Source of the DNA: Salinimicrobium xinjiangense DSM 19287
GTDB lineage: Bacteria; Bacteroidota; Bacteroidia; Flavobacteriales; Flavobacteriaceae
NCBI RefSeq assembly: GCF_000423585.1
Contig: NZ_KE384055.1
Location: 1 to 61,251, forward strand
Length of the DNA stretch: 61,251 nucleotides
Reading direction: 5' to 3'
In this document: positions 1-8,959 of the stretch, one piece after another
Position numbering within the stretch: position 1 is the first letter of the stretch
Layout: each line of letters starts with the position of its first letter
The notes under the pieces: generated by a model
What the model was told of the DNA's origin: nothing
Database searches by the model: none
Seen by the model: only the letters and a program-made list of their open reading frames with translations
Program-made: the position numbers and the translations under genes

Positions 1-421
1 ACAAATCTCTCAAAGTTTTATACATTGGAGACATAGGCTCCCAGTTCTCCAATTCTCTTTCTATTCCAAAACTGGCAATGGTCTTTGCATCTACCTTATC
101 TGTTTTGGTTTTCACATTCAGACTTTTAATGTAGTTTTTTATTTTATTAGCTAACACCACTGACACCTTCTGGTTCTGAGAATGAAGATAGTAAGCAAGG
201 TTTTCGTAATATACTCCTGTTGCTTCCATTACAAATCTTACCGACCACTCATCATCTTTTTTTTGTTTTAAAGACCAGGATAAGAAATTTTCAAATCCCT
301 GATCTGTATTTTCAAAGGAACGAGTTCCTTTTATCTTAATACTGTTATCTTCTGTTCTTACTTTAATACAGGCATAGAAGTCATTCATCGAAATGTCAAT
401 ACCAATAATTAGTTTACTCAT
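1..421 (-). CDS. IS110-family transposase, N-terminal part (cut by window start)
   Basis: This is the N-terminal 140 residues of a DEDD (RuvC-like) transposase of the IS110 family, the recombinase of insertion sequences guided by a structured bridge RNA. The start at 421 gives MSKLIIGIDISMNDFYAC. Visible acidic residues are D9 in the GIDIS strand, E66 in the MEATG motif and D108/D111 in the KTDKVDA motif, which match the conserved N-terminal pattern of the family. The serine-containing C-terminal Tnp domain lies outside the window, so integrity cannot be judged. The upstream neighbour on the other side of the noncoding flank is engB, a housekeeping gene, so this is an insertion between core genes. 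Family call is firm; activity is unknown. Confidence 0.9.
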   Translation of the reverse strand, partial: MSKLIIGIDISMNDFYACIKVRTEDNSIKIKGTRSFENTDQGFENFLSWSLKQKKDDEWSVRFVMEATGVYYENLAYYLHSQNQKVSVVLANKIKNYIKSLNVKTKTDKVDAKTIASFGIERELENWEPMSPMYKTLRDL

Positions 422-690
422 AATATGTTTAAAGTTTAAGGAATATCTTCTTTTATCTTTCCTCGTGTTTATACGGAATACAAACAACATGGCCTGTTTC
501 CTAGATACTATTCAGATTTTAAGAAGAAAAGAAACAAGTGCAAAGTCTCTGGGTCGATATACAAAATTTGTTATCTGGGGCGATGTTGCTATTCCTGTTT
601 CTTCCTATTATTAATTTTGAGGATTCAAGTAACTAAGATTATATATTTTAAAGTATTTATAGTGAACAAAATTCCTATTTTTCAAACATA
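422..690 (-). mobile_element. Noncoding flank of the IS110 element (candidate bridge-RNA region)
   Basis: About 270 bases separate the transposase start from a REP-like repeat that begins near 692. No convincing gene is present; a 73-codon plus-strand reading frame at 393-614 runs antisense over the transposase start and has no recognisable features. In IS110-group elements the noncoding end upstream of the transposase is transcribed into the bridge RNA that selects target and donor DNA (established for IS621-like elements). By position this stretch is where such an RNA would lie. I could not fold it or identify the guide loops, and the outer IS boundary is inferred from where REP homology starts. 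Confidence 0.35.
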
Positions 691-691
691 C

Positions 692-776
692 GAGGGGCGA
701 AATATTGGTAGCCCGGGGTGTAAACCCCGGGTTGTATATACAACCTAAGCATACCGTTCATAGGAGCGACCGAGGT
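692..776. repeat. REP-like palindromic repeat, copy 1
   Basis: The element begins GAGGGGCGAAATATTGGTAG and contains a perfect 8-bp inverted repeat, CCCGGGGT (712-719) and ACCCCGGG (724-731), with a 4-base loop, followed by a second motif near 760-776. A diverged copy lies at 36591-36640. The form resembles intergenic REP palindromes that are mobilised by RAYT transposases and used as IS110 targets. No RAYT gene is in the window. Confidence 0.6.
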
Positions 777-787
777 AGTCATATGAT

Positions 788-877
788 AGTGGTGAGAGGA
801 CAGTAGTCGGTTGTCAGGTCACGGTGGTTTTTAGAAAACTTTAAACCTTGAATCTTGAACTTTGAATCTTGAATTCT
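788..877. repeat. Degenerate short repeats (CAGT-type and CTTGAA-type)
   Basis: Bases 788-826 carry a decayed version of the (G/T)CAGT(G) repeats found elsewhere in the window. Bases 841-877 contain CTTGAA/TTTGAA hexamers at short regular spacing, running into the engB stop codon. They look like low-complexity intergenic filler; no function is evident. Confidence 0.5.
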
Positions 878-1484
878 ATTTCTGCGGAAGAAGGTTTTCG
901 TTGATGTTTTGGATATAAGCCAATACCTCTTCACTTCCCATTCCATTTGCAGATGAGGTGACGAAATACTGCGGCATTTCGGTCCAGGTTTGCAGCATCT
1001 CTGCCTGGTAGTCATTGATATTCCTTTCCAGAGCCTTTGGTTTCATTTTGTCGGCTTTCGTAAAGATGATACAGAAGGGCACCTGATGCTCTCCCAACCA
1101 GGTCATGAATTCCATGTCTATAGGTTGAGGTTTATGGCGACTGTCGATAAGGACAAAAGCACAGAGCATCTGCTCCCGTTTTTCAAAATACTGGGTGATG
1201 AACTTCTGAAAGGTCTTTTTGGCCGACTTGGAAACGCGCGCATAACCATATCCCGGCAGGTCAACCAGAAACCAGCTTTTATTGATCAAAAAGTGGTTGA
1301 TCAACTGGGTCTTTCCGGGCCGGCCTGATGTTTTTGCAAGGTCCTTCCGGTTAGTGAGAGCATTAATAAGAGAAGACTTCCCGACATTACTCCGGCCAAT
1401 AAAAGCATATTCCGGCAATTTTGTATCCGGACATTTGGATACATCAGAATTGCTGATCACAAATTCGGCCGACTTAATTTTCAT
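876..1484 (-). CDS. engB: EngB/YsxC/YihA ribosome-assembly GTPase
   Basis: A 202-residue TRAFAC-class GTPase that helps assemble the large ribosomal subunit. The GTPase motifs are all visible: G1 P-loop GRSNVGKSS (30-38), the switch-I threonine in GKTQ (58-61 region), G3 DLPGYG (75-80) and G4 TKAD (142-145). Length fits the family (about 195-210). The start gives MKIKSAEFVISNSD, typical of the flavobacterial homologues. It follows the alpha/beta hydrolase gene on the same strand by 9 bases, so the two are probably co-transcribed. No obvious terminator follows; short degenerate repeats start at its stop codon. Confidence 0.96.
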   Translation of the reverse strand: MKIKSAEFVISNSDVSKCPDTKLPEYAFIGRSNVGKSSLINALTNRKDLAKTSGRPGKTQLINHFLINKSWFLVDLPGYGYARVSKSAKKTFQKFITQYFEKREQMLCAFVLIDSRHKPQPIDMEFMTWLGEHQVPFCIIFTKADKMKPKALERNINDYQAEMLQTWTEMPQYFVTSSANGMGSEEVLAYIQNINENLLPQK

Positions 1485-1493
1485 GGCGTGGTT

Positions 1494-2258
1494 TTATAAC
1501 TTCCGGGCGGTCAACCACCTGTAGAGGATCTCATTAAAAGCATCAGGGTGTTCCATCATGGCGGCATGACCACATTTTTCGATCCAGTAAAGGTTGGAAT
1601 CGGGCAGAAGGCGGTGGAAATCTTCGGCTACCTCGGGAGGGGTAACGTTGTCATTTCTTCCCCAGATTATACAGGTGGGGGTAAACATCTTTGGAAGATC
1701 TTTTGACATATTGTGCCTTATTGCACTCTTTGCAATAGCCAAAGTTTTGATGAGTTTGTTTCGGTCATTAACTGTCTCAAAAACGTCGTCAACAATTTCC
1801 TTGGTTGCTATGTTTGGATCGTAAAAAACATTTTCTGCCTTTTTTCGAATGTATTCGTAATCCCCTCGCTTAGGATAACTTTCGCCCATTGCACTTTCAT
1901 ATAACCCGGAGCTTCCGGTGATGACCAGAGCCTTTATGCTTTCAGGATAGAGTTTTGTGCACAACAAAGCAATGTGTCCCCCAAGGGAATTCCCCAGGAG
2001 TATCGCTTGCTCATATTTTTTATGATCGATAAATTCTTTCAGAAATTTCGCGAAAGTCGCGACACTTGTCTTTAAAAGAGAAAGTTCGTAGAGTGGTAAT
2101 TTTAATAAAACGACTTTATATCCATTTGCCGGGAAAAAATTCAGTACCCCTTCAAAATTACTTAAACCTCCCATCAACCCGTGCAGGATAATAATAGGTG
2201 TTCCTTCACCTTCCTCTACATACTTGAATTTTCCTTCTTCCCTTAAATTATTTTCCAT
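1494..2258 (-). CDS. Alpha/beta-fold hydrolase
   Basis: A 254-residue soluble alpha/beta hydrolase. The oxyanion-hole HG motif follows strand 3 (LHGLMGG, 26-31), the nucleophile elbow is GNSLGG with S91, an acid is carried by WGRNDNVTP, and the catalytic histidine lies in CGHAAMMEHP close to the C-terminus. This complete triad predicts an active esterase, lipase or C-C hydrolase, but the substrate cannot be read from the sequence. No signal peptide is seen, so it is probably cytoplasmic. It lies immediately upstream of engB on the same strand, an arrangement I believe is common in flavobacteria. A -7 box at 2282-2289 sits 23 bases upstream of the start. Confidence 0.88.
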   Translation of the reverse strand: MENNLREEGKFKYVEEGEGTPIIILHGLMGGLSNFEGVLNFFPANGYKVVLLKLPLYELSLLKTSVATFAKFLKEFIDHKKYEQAILLGNSLGGHIALLCTKLYPESIKALVITGSSGLYESAMGESYPKRGDYEYIRKKAENVFYDPNIATKEIVDDVFETVNDRNKLIKTLAIAKSAIRHNMSKDLPKMFTPTCIIWGRNDNVTPPEVAEDFHRLLPDSNLYWIEKCGHAAMMEHPDAFNEILYRWLTARKL

Positions 2259-2281
2259 TGATGCCTTTGCTGTTAGCTTCG

Positions 2282-2289
2282 CAAATATA
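2282..2289 (-). promoter_or_regulatory. Candidate -7 promoter box of the hydrolase-engB operon
   Basis: The minus strand reads TATATTTG, an exact match to the Bacteroidetes -7 consensus TAnnTTTG, 24 bases before the hydrolase start. A TTG lies only 12 bases further upstream, so a well-spaced -33 box is not clear. Confidence 0.45.
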
Positions 2290-2463
2290 GTGATTTCCCT
2301 ACAAGTATATAGATTTTACAGAAGCTGCCATAATTTTTATAGCTGCAATTTTCACATTTCCTGACTTAGGGCCAATGAAAAAGTTTAATTTTTTTTAACA
2401 AATTTCTTTCACAACTAAAAGGGCTTCAAGTAGTTGGTTTAAGGGGTGCTTAAAGGGTATGAA

Positions 2464-2508
2464 GTGGAAAATTTATCAACAATGTGGTAAAAAGTGGTAA
2501 AATGTGGT
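2464..2508 (+). promoter_or_regulatory. Candidate MraZ operator: GTGG direct repeats
   Basis: GTGG tetrads start at 2464, 2484, 2494 and 2504, so the last three are spaced by exactly 10 bases (one helical turn) and each is followed by T/A-rich sequence. MraZ of other bacteria binds TGG-containing direct repeats with a 10-bp period just upstream of its own gene. A further GTGGTAAA lies at the mraZ start codon (2545). The array ends 11 bases before a -7 box at 2520, so a bound MraZ ring would cover the promoter. Autoregulation is inferred. Confidence 0.72.
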
Positions 2509-2519
2509 TTAAATTTCAA

Positions 2520-2527
2520 TATATTTG
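2520..2527 (+). promoter_or_regulatory. Candidate -7 promoter box of the dcw operon
   Basis: TATATTTG matches TAnnTTTG exactly, 17 bases upstream of the mraZ GTG. The expected -33 region coincides with the GTGG repeats, so there is no canonical TTTG there. This fits a promoter under MraZ control. Confidence 0.55.
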
Positions 2528-2544
2528 AAACGTAAACTATTAGG

Positions 2545-3015
2545 GTGGTAAATCTCATTGGCACATATGAATGTAAGGTAGACGCAAAGGGGCGGCTCAT
2601 GGTTCCTGCGCCTATGAAGAAGCAGTTAGTGCCTATTATCCAGGACGGTTTTGTGCTTAAACGCTCCTTGTTTGGCAACTGTCTGGAGCTTTATCCTATG
2701 GTTCGCTGGAATGAAGTCATGCAGGAAGTGGGAAAGCTCAACAGGTTTGTGAAGGAGAACATGGACTTTATAAGAAAATTTACAGCAGGTGTTAAAATTG
2801 TGGAGGTGGATGCTAATGGCCGTCTGTTAATTCCTAAAGACCTCATACGGGTTGCTGGTATTAATAAGGAGGTAGTTATCGCTTCTCCTATTGATATCAT
2901 TGAAATTTGGGATAAAGAAGGATACGAAAAGGCAATAGATACTCCCCCGGAAGAATTTGCCGAACTGGCAGAACGTGTAATGGGTAATAAAAACGGAGCC
3001 AATGAGCTATCATAA
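2545..3015 (+). CDS. mraZ: MraZ transcriptional regulator of the dcw cluster
   Basis: A 156-residue protein with two SpoVT/AbrB-like MraZ repeats: DAKGRLMVPA near residue 15 and DANGRLLIPKDL near residue 93, each carrying the conserved D-x-x-GR signature. The start is a GTG at 2545, because the family N-terminus (IGTYECKVDAKGR) must be included and no in-frame ATG lies far enough upstream. MraZ forms an octameric ring that binds repeats upstream of its own operon. Matching GTGG repeats are at 2464-2508. The gene overlaps rsmH by 14 bases, implying translational coupling. It is the first gene of the cluster. Confidence 0.95.
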   Translation: MVNLIGTYECKVDAKGRLMVPAPMKKQLVPIIQDGFVLKRSLFGNCLELYPMVRWNEVMQEVGKLNRFVKENMDFIRKFTAGVKIVEVDANGRLLIPKDLIRVAGINKEVVIASPIDIIEIWDKEGYEKAIDTPPEEFAELAERVMGNKNGANELS

Positions 3016-3901
3016 ACCGGTATTACTGGAAGAATCTGTAGATGGGTTGAATATTCAGCCTTCCGGTATCTATGTTGACGTCACCTTTGGTGGTGGCGGG
3101 CATTCCCGGGAGATTCTCAGCCGATTGGGGCCGCAAGGAAAGCTGTTCGCTTTTGATCAGGATAAAGATGCTCTTGTAAATAAAATTGACGACGAAAGAT
3201 TTACTCTCATCAATGAGAACTTCAGGTTCATTAAAAGATTTCTAAGGTTCTATGGAGTAAAAAAAGTTGATGGGATCCTTGGGGACTTTGGAGTCTCTTC
3301 TCACCAGTTTGATGTGGCAGAACGCGGATTTTCAACACGATTTGAATCTAAGCTGGATATGAGGATGAATCAGCAAAGCAGCCTAAGTGCTTTTGAGGTG
3401 GTGAATAATTATGAGGAGAAGCAGTTGAAAGCAGTGCTTTTTAATTATGGGGAATTGAGAAATGCTCCAAAGATCGCCCGCACCATTGTCACCGCCCGCA
3501 AAGAGGGTGAGATTGCTACCAGTGAAAGGTTAAAGGAGATCCTGCAGCCTTTTCTGCCAATGGGAAAGGAGCACAAGATCCTCGCGCAGATCTATCAGGC
3601 CATTCGGATCGAGGTGAATCAGGAGATCGAGGCTTTAAAAGAATTTTTGTTGCAGACGGAAGGTCTGCTTAAACCGGGAGGGCGATTAAGCCTTATTTCT
3701 TATCATTCCCTTGAAGACCGTTTGGTAAAGAGATATATAAGGAGTGGTCTGTTTGAAGGAGAGCCTGAAAAAGATTTCTACGGAAATATTTCAGTTCCCT
3801 TTCAAAAAGTCGGAAAAATGATCGTGCCTTCTTCCGAAGAAATAAAGAGAAATAACCGCGCCCGAAGTGCAAGACTAAGAATAGCCGAGAGGTTAGCCTA
3901 A
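3002..3901 (+). CDS. rsmH: 16S rRNA (cytosine(1402)-N4)-methyltransferase RsmH
   Basis: A 299-residue class I SAM-dependent methyltransferase (formerly MraW) that methylates N4 of C1402 in the 16S rRNA decoding centre. The SAM-binding strand and loop DVTFGGGGHS is at about residues 26-35, and the conserved GDFGVSSHQFD and SYHSLEDR motifs are present. Length and order of motifs are normal for the family. It overlaps mraZ by 14 bases and its stop codon directly abuts the ftsL start, so it is clearly within the dcw operon. Confidence 0.97.
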   Translation: MSYHKPVLLEESVDGLNIQPSGIYVDVTFGGGGHSREILSRLGPQGKLFAFDQDKDALVNKIDDERFTLINENFRFIKRFLRFYGVKKVDGILGDFGVSSHQFDVAERGFSTRFESKLDMRMNQQSSLSAFEVVNNYEEKQLKAVLFNYGELRNAPKIARTIVTARKEGEIATSERLKEILQPFLPMGKEHKILAQIYQAIRIEVNQEIEALKEFLLQTEGLLKPGGRLSLISYHSLEDRLVKRYIRSGLFEGEPEKDFYGNISVPFQKVGKMIVPSSEEIKRNNRARSARLRIAERLA

Positions 3902-4219
3902 ATGAAGGAAAGTTTATACGACATATTAAAAGGTAAGTTTCTAATAAGCAACGACGCTTTTAACAACTGGCGTTTTATCCTGTTTTGCACCTTGCTTGCC
4001 ATTTTTATGATTGGCAGCTCTCACAGTGCAGAACAAAAGGTACATGAAATAGCAAAGCTCAATGATGAGGTGCTGGAGTTGAGGACGCAGTTCCTTGACG
4101 GAAGATCCAATCTCATGAAGCTCAAAATGGAATCGACCATTACCAGAAGGATGGTGACCCGGGGGATCAAACCTTCAGATGTGCCACCAACCAAGATTGT
4201 AGTTAAAGAAAAAAAATAA
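3902..4219 (+). CDS. ftsL: FtsL-like septum protein
   Basis: A 105-residue bitopic membrane protein: a short cytoplasmic N-terminus, one transmembrane helix at about residues 23-40 (starting WRFILFC), then a periplasmic segment with leucine/heptad spacing (AKLNDEVLELRTQFLDGRSNL) that suits a coiled coil. This topology and its position between rsmH and ftsI identify it as the FtsL equivalent, which joins FtsQ and FtsB and activates the FtsWI synthase. FtsL is poorly conserved in sequence, so the name rests on synteny and topology. It starts on the base after the rsmH stop. Confidence 0.82.
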   Translation: MKESLYDILKGKFLISNDAFNNWRFILFCTLLAIFMIGSSHSAEQKVHEIAKLNDEVLELRTQFLDGRSNLMKLKMESTITRRMVTRGIKPSDVPPTKIVVKEKK

Positions 4220-4224
4220 GCCAA

Positions 4225-6231
4225 ATGGCAACCACCGAAAAGCACATATTGTACCGCATCTATTTTGTGGCAGCCTGCATGTTCTTGTTCGCGATTGCGG
4301 TGGGTGTGAAGCTGCTTAATATCCAGATCGTGGAGGGGGAAAATTACCGGGAGATCGCCGAGCAGCGTACCTACCGGAATTTTGTTATTCCGGCAAACCG
4401 GGGGAATCTTTATGATACCAATGGAAATCTTCTTGCTACTTCCATTCCTAAGTACGACATCAGGTTTGATGCGGTGACCGTATCAGAAAAACACTTTCAG
4501 GAAAATGTAGGGCCATTATCAGAAGAGCTTTCGGAGATGTTCGGGAAATCTTCTTCTCACTGGGCTCAAAAACTTAGAACTGCAAGGGCCAATAAACACA
4601 GATACCTTCTTATTGCCCGTAATCTTGGCTACTCAGAATATATTAGGGTAAAGAAGTTCCCTATGTTTAAGCTGGGTTCCAATCGCGGCGGAATTATCGT
4701 GGAGCAGAGGACGGTACGCGAACATCCCCTCGGTACTATGGCTGAAAGGACCGTAGGCTATGAGCGGCAGGATGACAGTGGATACTTTACCCGTGTAGGC
4801 CTGGAAGGAGCTTTTGGACCTTATTTAAGAGGGAAAGAAGGTAAGCGTCTTAAACAGCGGATCGCTAAAGGCCAGTGGAAACCTATTAGTGATAATAATG
4901 AAGTCGAACCAAAAGACGGTTACGATCTGATCTCAACGATTGATGTAAAGATCCAGGACATTGCGCATCACGCCTTGCTGCAGCAGCTGGAAAAGTATGA
5001 AGCCGATCATGGCTCGGTGGTGGTTATGGAAACCTCCACGGGAGAAATAAAAGCTATTTCAAATCTTGGCCGTACCTCGAAAGGAACTTATTTCGAAAAG
5101 CTCAACTATGCAGTGGGCGAAGCTCATGAGCCGGGTTCTACGTTTAAATTAATGGCCATGGTTGTAGCTTTGGAAGACAAGGTGATCGATACCAGCACAG
5201 TTGTAGATACAGAAAAAGGGATCATGGTGATACACCGTCGTAGAGTGCGGGATTCCAAGCACGGAGGTTATGGAAAGATCACTGCAGGAAAAGCATTTGA
5301 GGTGTCTTCCAACGTCGGAATTGTGAAACTGATCTACGATAATTACAAAGACCAGCCAAAGAAATTCGTTGACGGCCTCAACACAATGCATCTAAACGAA
5401 AGCCTCGGTTTGGCTATCAAAGGGGAAGGTACTCCTTATATACCCTATCCGGGGGATAAAACCTGGTCGGGTCTTTCTTTGCCGTGGATGGCTTATGGCT
5501 ACGGAAGTATCCAGCTCACTCCGCTGCAAACCCTCACTTTTTACAACGCGATTGCCAATGGCGGTGAGATGGTAAAGCCGCGTTTCATAAAAGAAGTCAA
5601 GGAATGGGACAAGACCATTGAAAAATTTGAAAAGAAAGTGATCGATCCGCAGATATGCAGTCCCGAAACTGTGGCTAAAGTGACAGACATGCTGAAGAAC
5701 GTGGTGGAACGTGGAACCGGAAAGAGTTTATATGAGCCTAATTTTTCAATGGCCGGCAAAACGGGAACTGCTCAAACAGAATACTGGAAAGAGGGCTGGG
5801 CCCAGAATCCCCAGTACATCTCTTCATTTGTTGGATTTTTCCCTGTTGAAAATCCGAAGTATTCCTGCATCGTGGTGATCCATAAACCAAATAATAAGAC
5901 AGGATATTATGGGGCCGACGTAAGCGGGCCGGTTTTTAAAAGGATTGCGCAAAAGATCTTTACAGATACACCGGTGCTGGATGAGTTTGAGAGTCTTGAG
6001 GCGACCAAACCTGAAATTGAAAAGAATTTTGAAAAATATTTTGCCACAGCGCGAAACCTGAATGAGGTAATGCCCGATCTAACCGGAATGCCCGCTATGG
6101 ATGCTGTTTCCCTTTTGGAAAACCTGGGAGTGAAATATGAACTTTCCGGAAATGGAGAGGTAAGTCAGCAATCTGTACAGCCGGGAACGAAGATCGGAAA
6201 AGACCAGGTAATAAAATTAAAATTAAGTTGA
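4225..6231 (+). CDS. ftsI: FtsI/PBP3 septal transpeptidase with C-terminal PASTA domain
   Basis: A 668-residue class B penicillin-binding protein that crosslinks septal peptidoglycan with FtsW. It has an N-terminal transmembrane helix (about 12-30), a PBP dimerisation/pedestal domain, and a transpeptidase domain with all three active-site motifs: STFK with the acylated S305, SSN from S361, and KTGT from K512. Residues about 605-668 form one PASTA domain (starting MPDLTGMPAMDAV), an addition seen in Bacteroidetes and Gram-positive homologues but not in E. coli FtsI. It lies 5 bases after ftsL. Its TGA stop overlaps the TTG start of murE. Confidence 0.97.
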   Translation: MATTEKHILYRIYFVAACMFLFAIAVGVKLLNIQIVEGENYREIAEQRTYRNFVIPANRGNLYDTNGNLLATSIPKYDIRFDAVTVSEKHFQENVGPLSEELSEMFGKSSSHWAQKLRTARANKHRYLLIARNLGYSEYIRVKKFPMFKLGSNRGGIIVEQRTVREHPLGTMAERTVGYERQDDSGYFTRVGLEGAFGPYLRGKEGKRLKQRIAKGQWKPISDNNEVEPKDGYDLISTIDVKIQDIAHHALLQQLEKYEADHGSVVVMETSTGEIKAISNLGRTSKGTYFEKLNYAVGEAHEPGSTFKLMAMVVALEDKVIDTSTVVDTEKGIMVIHRRRVRDSKHGGYGKITAGKAFEVSSNVGIVKLIYDNYKDQPKKFVDGLNTMHLNESLGLAIKGEGTPYIPYPGDKTWSGLSLPWMAYGYGSIQLTPLQTLTFYNAIANGGEMVKPRFIKEVKEWDKTIEKFEKKVIDPQICSPETVAKVTDMLKNVVERGTGKSLYEPNFSMAGKTGTAQTEYWKEGWAQNPQYISSFVGFFPVENPKYSCIVVIHKPNNKTGYYGADVSGPVFKRIAQKIFTDTPVLDEFESLEATKPEIEKNFEKYFATARNLNEVMPDLTGMPAMDAVSLLENLGVKYELSGNGEVSQQSVQPGTKIGKDQVIKLKLS

Positions 6232-7691
6232 TCTATTTAAAAGACATATTATACAGGGTTTCCCTGGAGGCGGTTATTGGAAACACCAACATTGCTGTTA
6301 ATGATATTCATTTCGATTCCCGAAAAGTCGGGTTCAATGATGTGTTTGTGGCAATAAGAGGTACGCAAACAGATGGTCACACTTATATTGACAAGGCTGT
6401 GGAGCAGGGTGCCCTTGCGATTATTTGCGAGGAGATGCCTAAAGCTACTGTGAACGGAATTACTTACGTGAAAGTGAAAAATTCACAGCAGGCATTGGCG
6501 TATATAGCCGATAATTTCTACGGAAATCCTTCCGGAAACCTGAAACTTGTTGGTGTTACCGGTACCAACGGCAAAACCACTGTTGCTTCCCTGCTCTACC
6601 AACTCTTTACAAAAGCCGGATTTAAAGTGGGATTACTTTCTACCGTTAAAGTGAGGGTAGCAGGGGAAACTTTCCCAGCCACACATACCACACCGGATTC
6701 TCTTACCATTAACTCCTACCTCAGGAAGATGAATGAAGCCGGTGTTGAGTATTGTTTCATGGAAGTGAGTTCACACGGGATCGCTCAACACCGCACCACC
6801 GGATTAAATTTCGCGGGTGGGATCTTTACCAATCTTACTCACGAGCACCTCGATTATCACAACAGCTTCGCAGAATACAGGGATGTCAAAAAAGCCTTTT
6901 TTGACCAGCTTCCTGCTTCAGCTTTCGCTTTGACCAACAGTGATGATAAGAATGGAAAGGTGATGCTTCAGAATACCAGGGCCAAAAAATATAGTTACGG
7001 GCTCAAGTCTGTAGCCGATTATAAGGCACAGATCCTGGAAAATGGTTTCGGCGGAATGCTGCTTAAGATCAACGAACAGGAAGTCTGGACCAAATTAATC
7101 GGAAATTTCAATGCCTATAACATTCTGGCGATCTATGCCGCTTCAGAATTACTCGGACTAACAACTCTTGAGAGTCTCAAATACATCAGTGAACTTGATG
7201 CTGTAAGCGGAAGGTTTCAGTACCATATTTCCGAAGGAAAGATCACTGCAATTGTAGATTATGCCCACACCCCCGATGCACTTCAGAATGTGCTCGAAAC
7301 CGTCAATAGCATACGCACAAAGAATGAGGAATTGATCACTGTAGTAGGATGCGGCGGAGATCGTGACCGCTCAAAAAGGCCAAAAATGGGGCACATTGCT
7401 TCGGCACTTAGTACAAAAGTGATCTTTACCAGCGACAATCCACGAACAGAAGATCCCGATAAGATCATTGAAGAAGTGGAAGCGGGTGTGGAGCCTCAGA
7501 ATTTTAAGAAAGTAATGTCGGTTACAAACAGGTTACAGGCAATAAAAACTGCCTGCCAGCTGGCAAATCCCAATGATATCATCCTTATCGCCGGGAAAGG
7601 CCATGAAACTTATCAGGAGATCAATGGCGTAAGAAAGGATTTTGATGATTTCAAGATCGTAAGTGAAACCTTAAAAGAATTAAACAAATAA
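6228..7691 (+). CDS. murE: UDP-MurNAc-tripeptide ligase MurE (meso-DAP type)
   Basis: A 487-residue cytoplasmic Mur ligase adding the third amino acid to UDP-MurNAc-L-Ala-D-Glu. The ATP-binding GTNGKT is at 112-117. The DNPR motif (403-406), the signature of meso-diaminopimelate specificity, predicts a DAP-type peptidoglycan. The start is taken as TTG at 6228, giving [11 protein letters not shown] as in relatives; it overlaps the ftsI stop as TTGA, a typical coupled arrangement. No closer ATG would keep the conserved N-terminal LKDILY segment. Mur_ligase, middle and C-terminal domains are all present. Confidence 0.96.
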   Translation: MIYLKDILYRVSLEAVIGNTNIAVNDIHFDSRKVGFNDVFVAIRGTQTDGHTYIDKAVEQGALAIICEEMPKATVNGITYVKVKNSQQALAYIADNFYGNPSGNLKLVGVTGTNGKTTVASLLYQLFTKAGFKVGLLSTVKVRVAGETFPATHTTPDSLTINSYLRKMNEAGVEYCFMEVSSHGIAQHRTTGLNFAGGIFTNLTHEHLDYHNSFAEYRDVKKAFFDQLPASAFALTNSDDKNGKVMLQNTRAKKYSYGLKSVADYKAQILENGFGGMLLKINEQEVWTKLIGNFNAYNILAIYAASELLGLTTLESLKYISELDAVSGRFQYHISEGKITAIVDYAHTPDALQNVLETVNSIRTKNEELITVVGCGGDRDRSKRPKMGHIASALSTKVIFTSDNPRTEDPDKIIEEVEAGVEPQNFKKVMSVTNRLQAIKTACQLANPNDIILIAGKGHETYQEINGVRKDFDDFKIVSETLKELNK

Positions 7692-7717
7692 TTTCTCCCG
7701 GAGAAGAACTAAAACAT

Positions 7718-8959
7718 ATGTTATACCATCTGTTCGAATATCTTGAAGAAGCCTATACCTTTCCGGGGGAGAGACTATACCAGTATATCTCCTTTAGATC
7801 GGCAGTGGCTATTATCCTGTCTTTGGGGATTTCGACCATTTACGGAAAAAGGATCATCAATTTTCTTCAGAAAAAACAGATTGGAGAGAGCGTAAGGGAC
7901 CTTGGACTTGAAGGCCAGACACAAAAAGCGGGAACTCCTACAATGGGTGGAATCATCATCATCATTGCCACTCTTATTCCCGTATTGCTGCTTGCGAAAC
8001 TCGATAACATTTATGTGATCCTCTTGATCGTGACCACCCTTTGGATGGGGGCGATTGGATTTCTGGATGATTATATCAAGACCTTCAGAAAAGACAAAGA
8101 AGGTTTAAAAGGTATTTTTAAGGTGATAGGCCAGGTAGGGCTTGGGATCATTGTTGGAGCTACAATTTATTTTCACCCGGATATTACCATTAATGAGAAT
8201 CCGCAGCTGCCGGGAGTGAATCAGCAGGTGGAGCTGATCTCTTCAGCTGAAAATCCCGTACCGACTTCTGCGGAAGAAAAATCGACCAAAACGACAATTC
8301 CATTTGTAAAGGACAATGAATTCGACTATGCAAGTCTTATAACCTGGATTAATCCAGCGTATGCTCAATATGCCTGGCTGATCTTTATTCCAATAGTGAT
8401 CTTTATTGTAACCGCAGTTTCCAACGGCGCTAATCTCACCGACGGCATTGACGGCCTCGCAGCGGGAACTTCGACGATAATTGTGCTTACCCTGGGGATC
8501 TTCGCCTGGGTATCGGGTAACATCATATTTTCAGATTACCTGAATGTGATGTACATACCAAGAACGGGGGAGATGACGATCTATATTTCAGCCTTTGCGG
8601 GAGCATTGGTTGGATTTCTTTGGTATAACACTTTCCCCGCCCAGGTTTTTATGGGGGATACGGGAAGTCTTACCATTGGGGGAATCATTGCTGTACTTGC
8701 ACTTGCCACCAGGAAAGAATTATTGATCCCAATTCTCTGCGGCGTGTTTTTAATTGAGAACCTGTCTGTAGTGATGCAGGTAGGCTGGTTCAAATATACC
8801 CGGAGAAAATACGGGGAAGGAAGAAGGATCTTCCTGATGTCGCCTTTACACCATCATTTTCAAAAGGCAGGATTTCATGAAAGTAAGATCGTAGTAAGAT
8901 TTTGGATCATTGGGATCTTCCTGGCCATCGTAACCATAGTAACACTGAAGATTAGATAA
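7718..8959 (+). CDS. mraY: Phospho-MurNAc-pentapeptide transferase MraY, with large extra loop
   Basis: A 413-residue polytopic membrane enzyme that transfers phospho-MurNAc-pentapeptide to undecaprenyl phosphate, forming lipid I. Conserved catalytic features are visible: the LDDYIKT motif, [17 protein letters not shown], and the histidine cluster PLHHHFQK near the C-terminus. The protein is about 50 residues longer than E. coli MraY (360), because of a polar insertion at roughly residues 155-210 between membrane helices. I believe Bacteroidetes MraY proteins share this loop. The stop overlaps the murD start (TAATG). Confidence 0.96.
   Translation: MLYHLFEYLEEAYTFPGERLYQYISFRSAVAIILSLGISTIYGKRIINFLQKKQIGESVRDLGLEGQTQKAGTPTMGGIIIIIATLIPVLLLAKLDNIYVILLIVTTLWMGAIGFLDDYIKTFRKDKEGLKGIFKVIGQVGLGIIVGATIYFHPDITINENPQLPGVNQQVELISSAENPVPTSAEEKSTKTTIPFVKDNEFDYASLITWINPAYAQYAWLIFIPIVIFIVTAVSNGANLTDGIDGLAAGTSTIIVLTLGIFAWVSGNIIFSDYLNVMYIPRTGEMTIYISAFAGALVGFLWYNTFPAQVFMGDTGSLTIGGIIAVLALATRKELLIPILCGVFLIENLSVVMQVGWFKYTRRKYGEGRRIFLMSPLHHHFQKAGFHESKIVVRFWIIGIFLAIVTIVTLKIR

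Noticed and set aside
393-614. A 73-codon plus-strand frame at the IS110 end
   Set aside because: It overlaps the transposase start antisense and has no family features; the region fits a noncoding IS end better.
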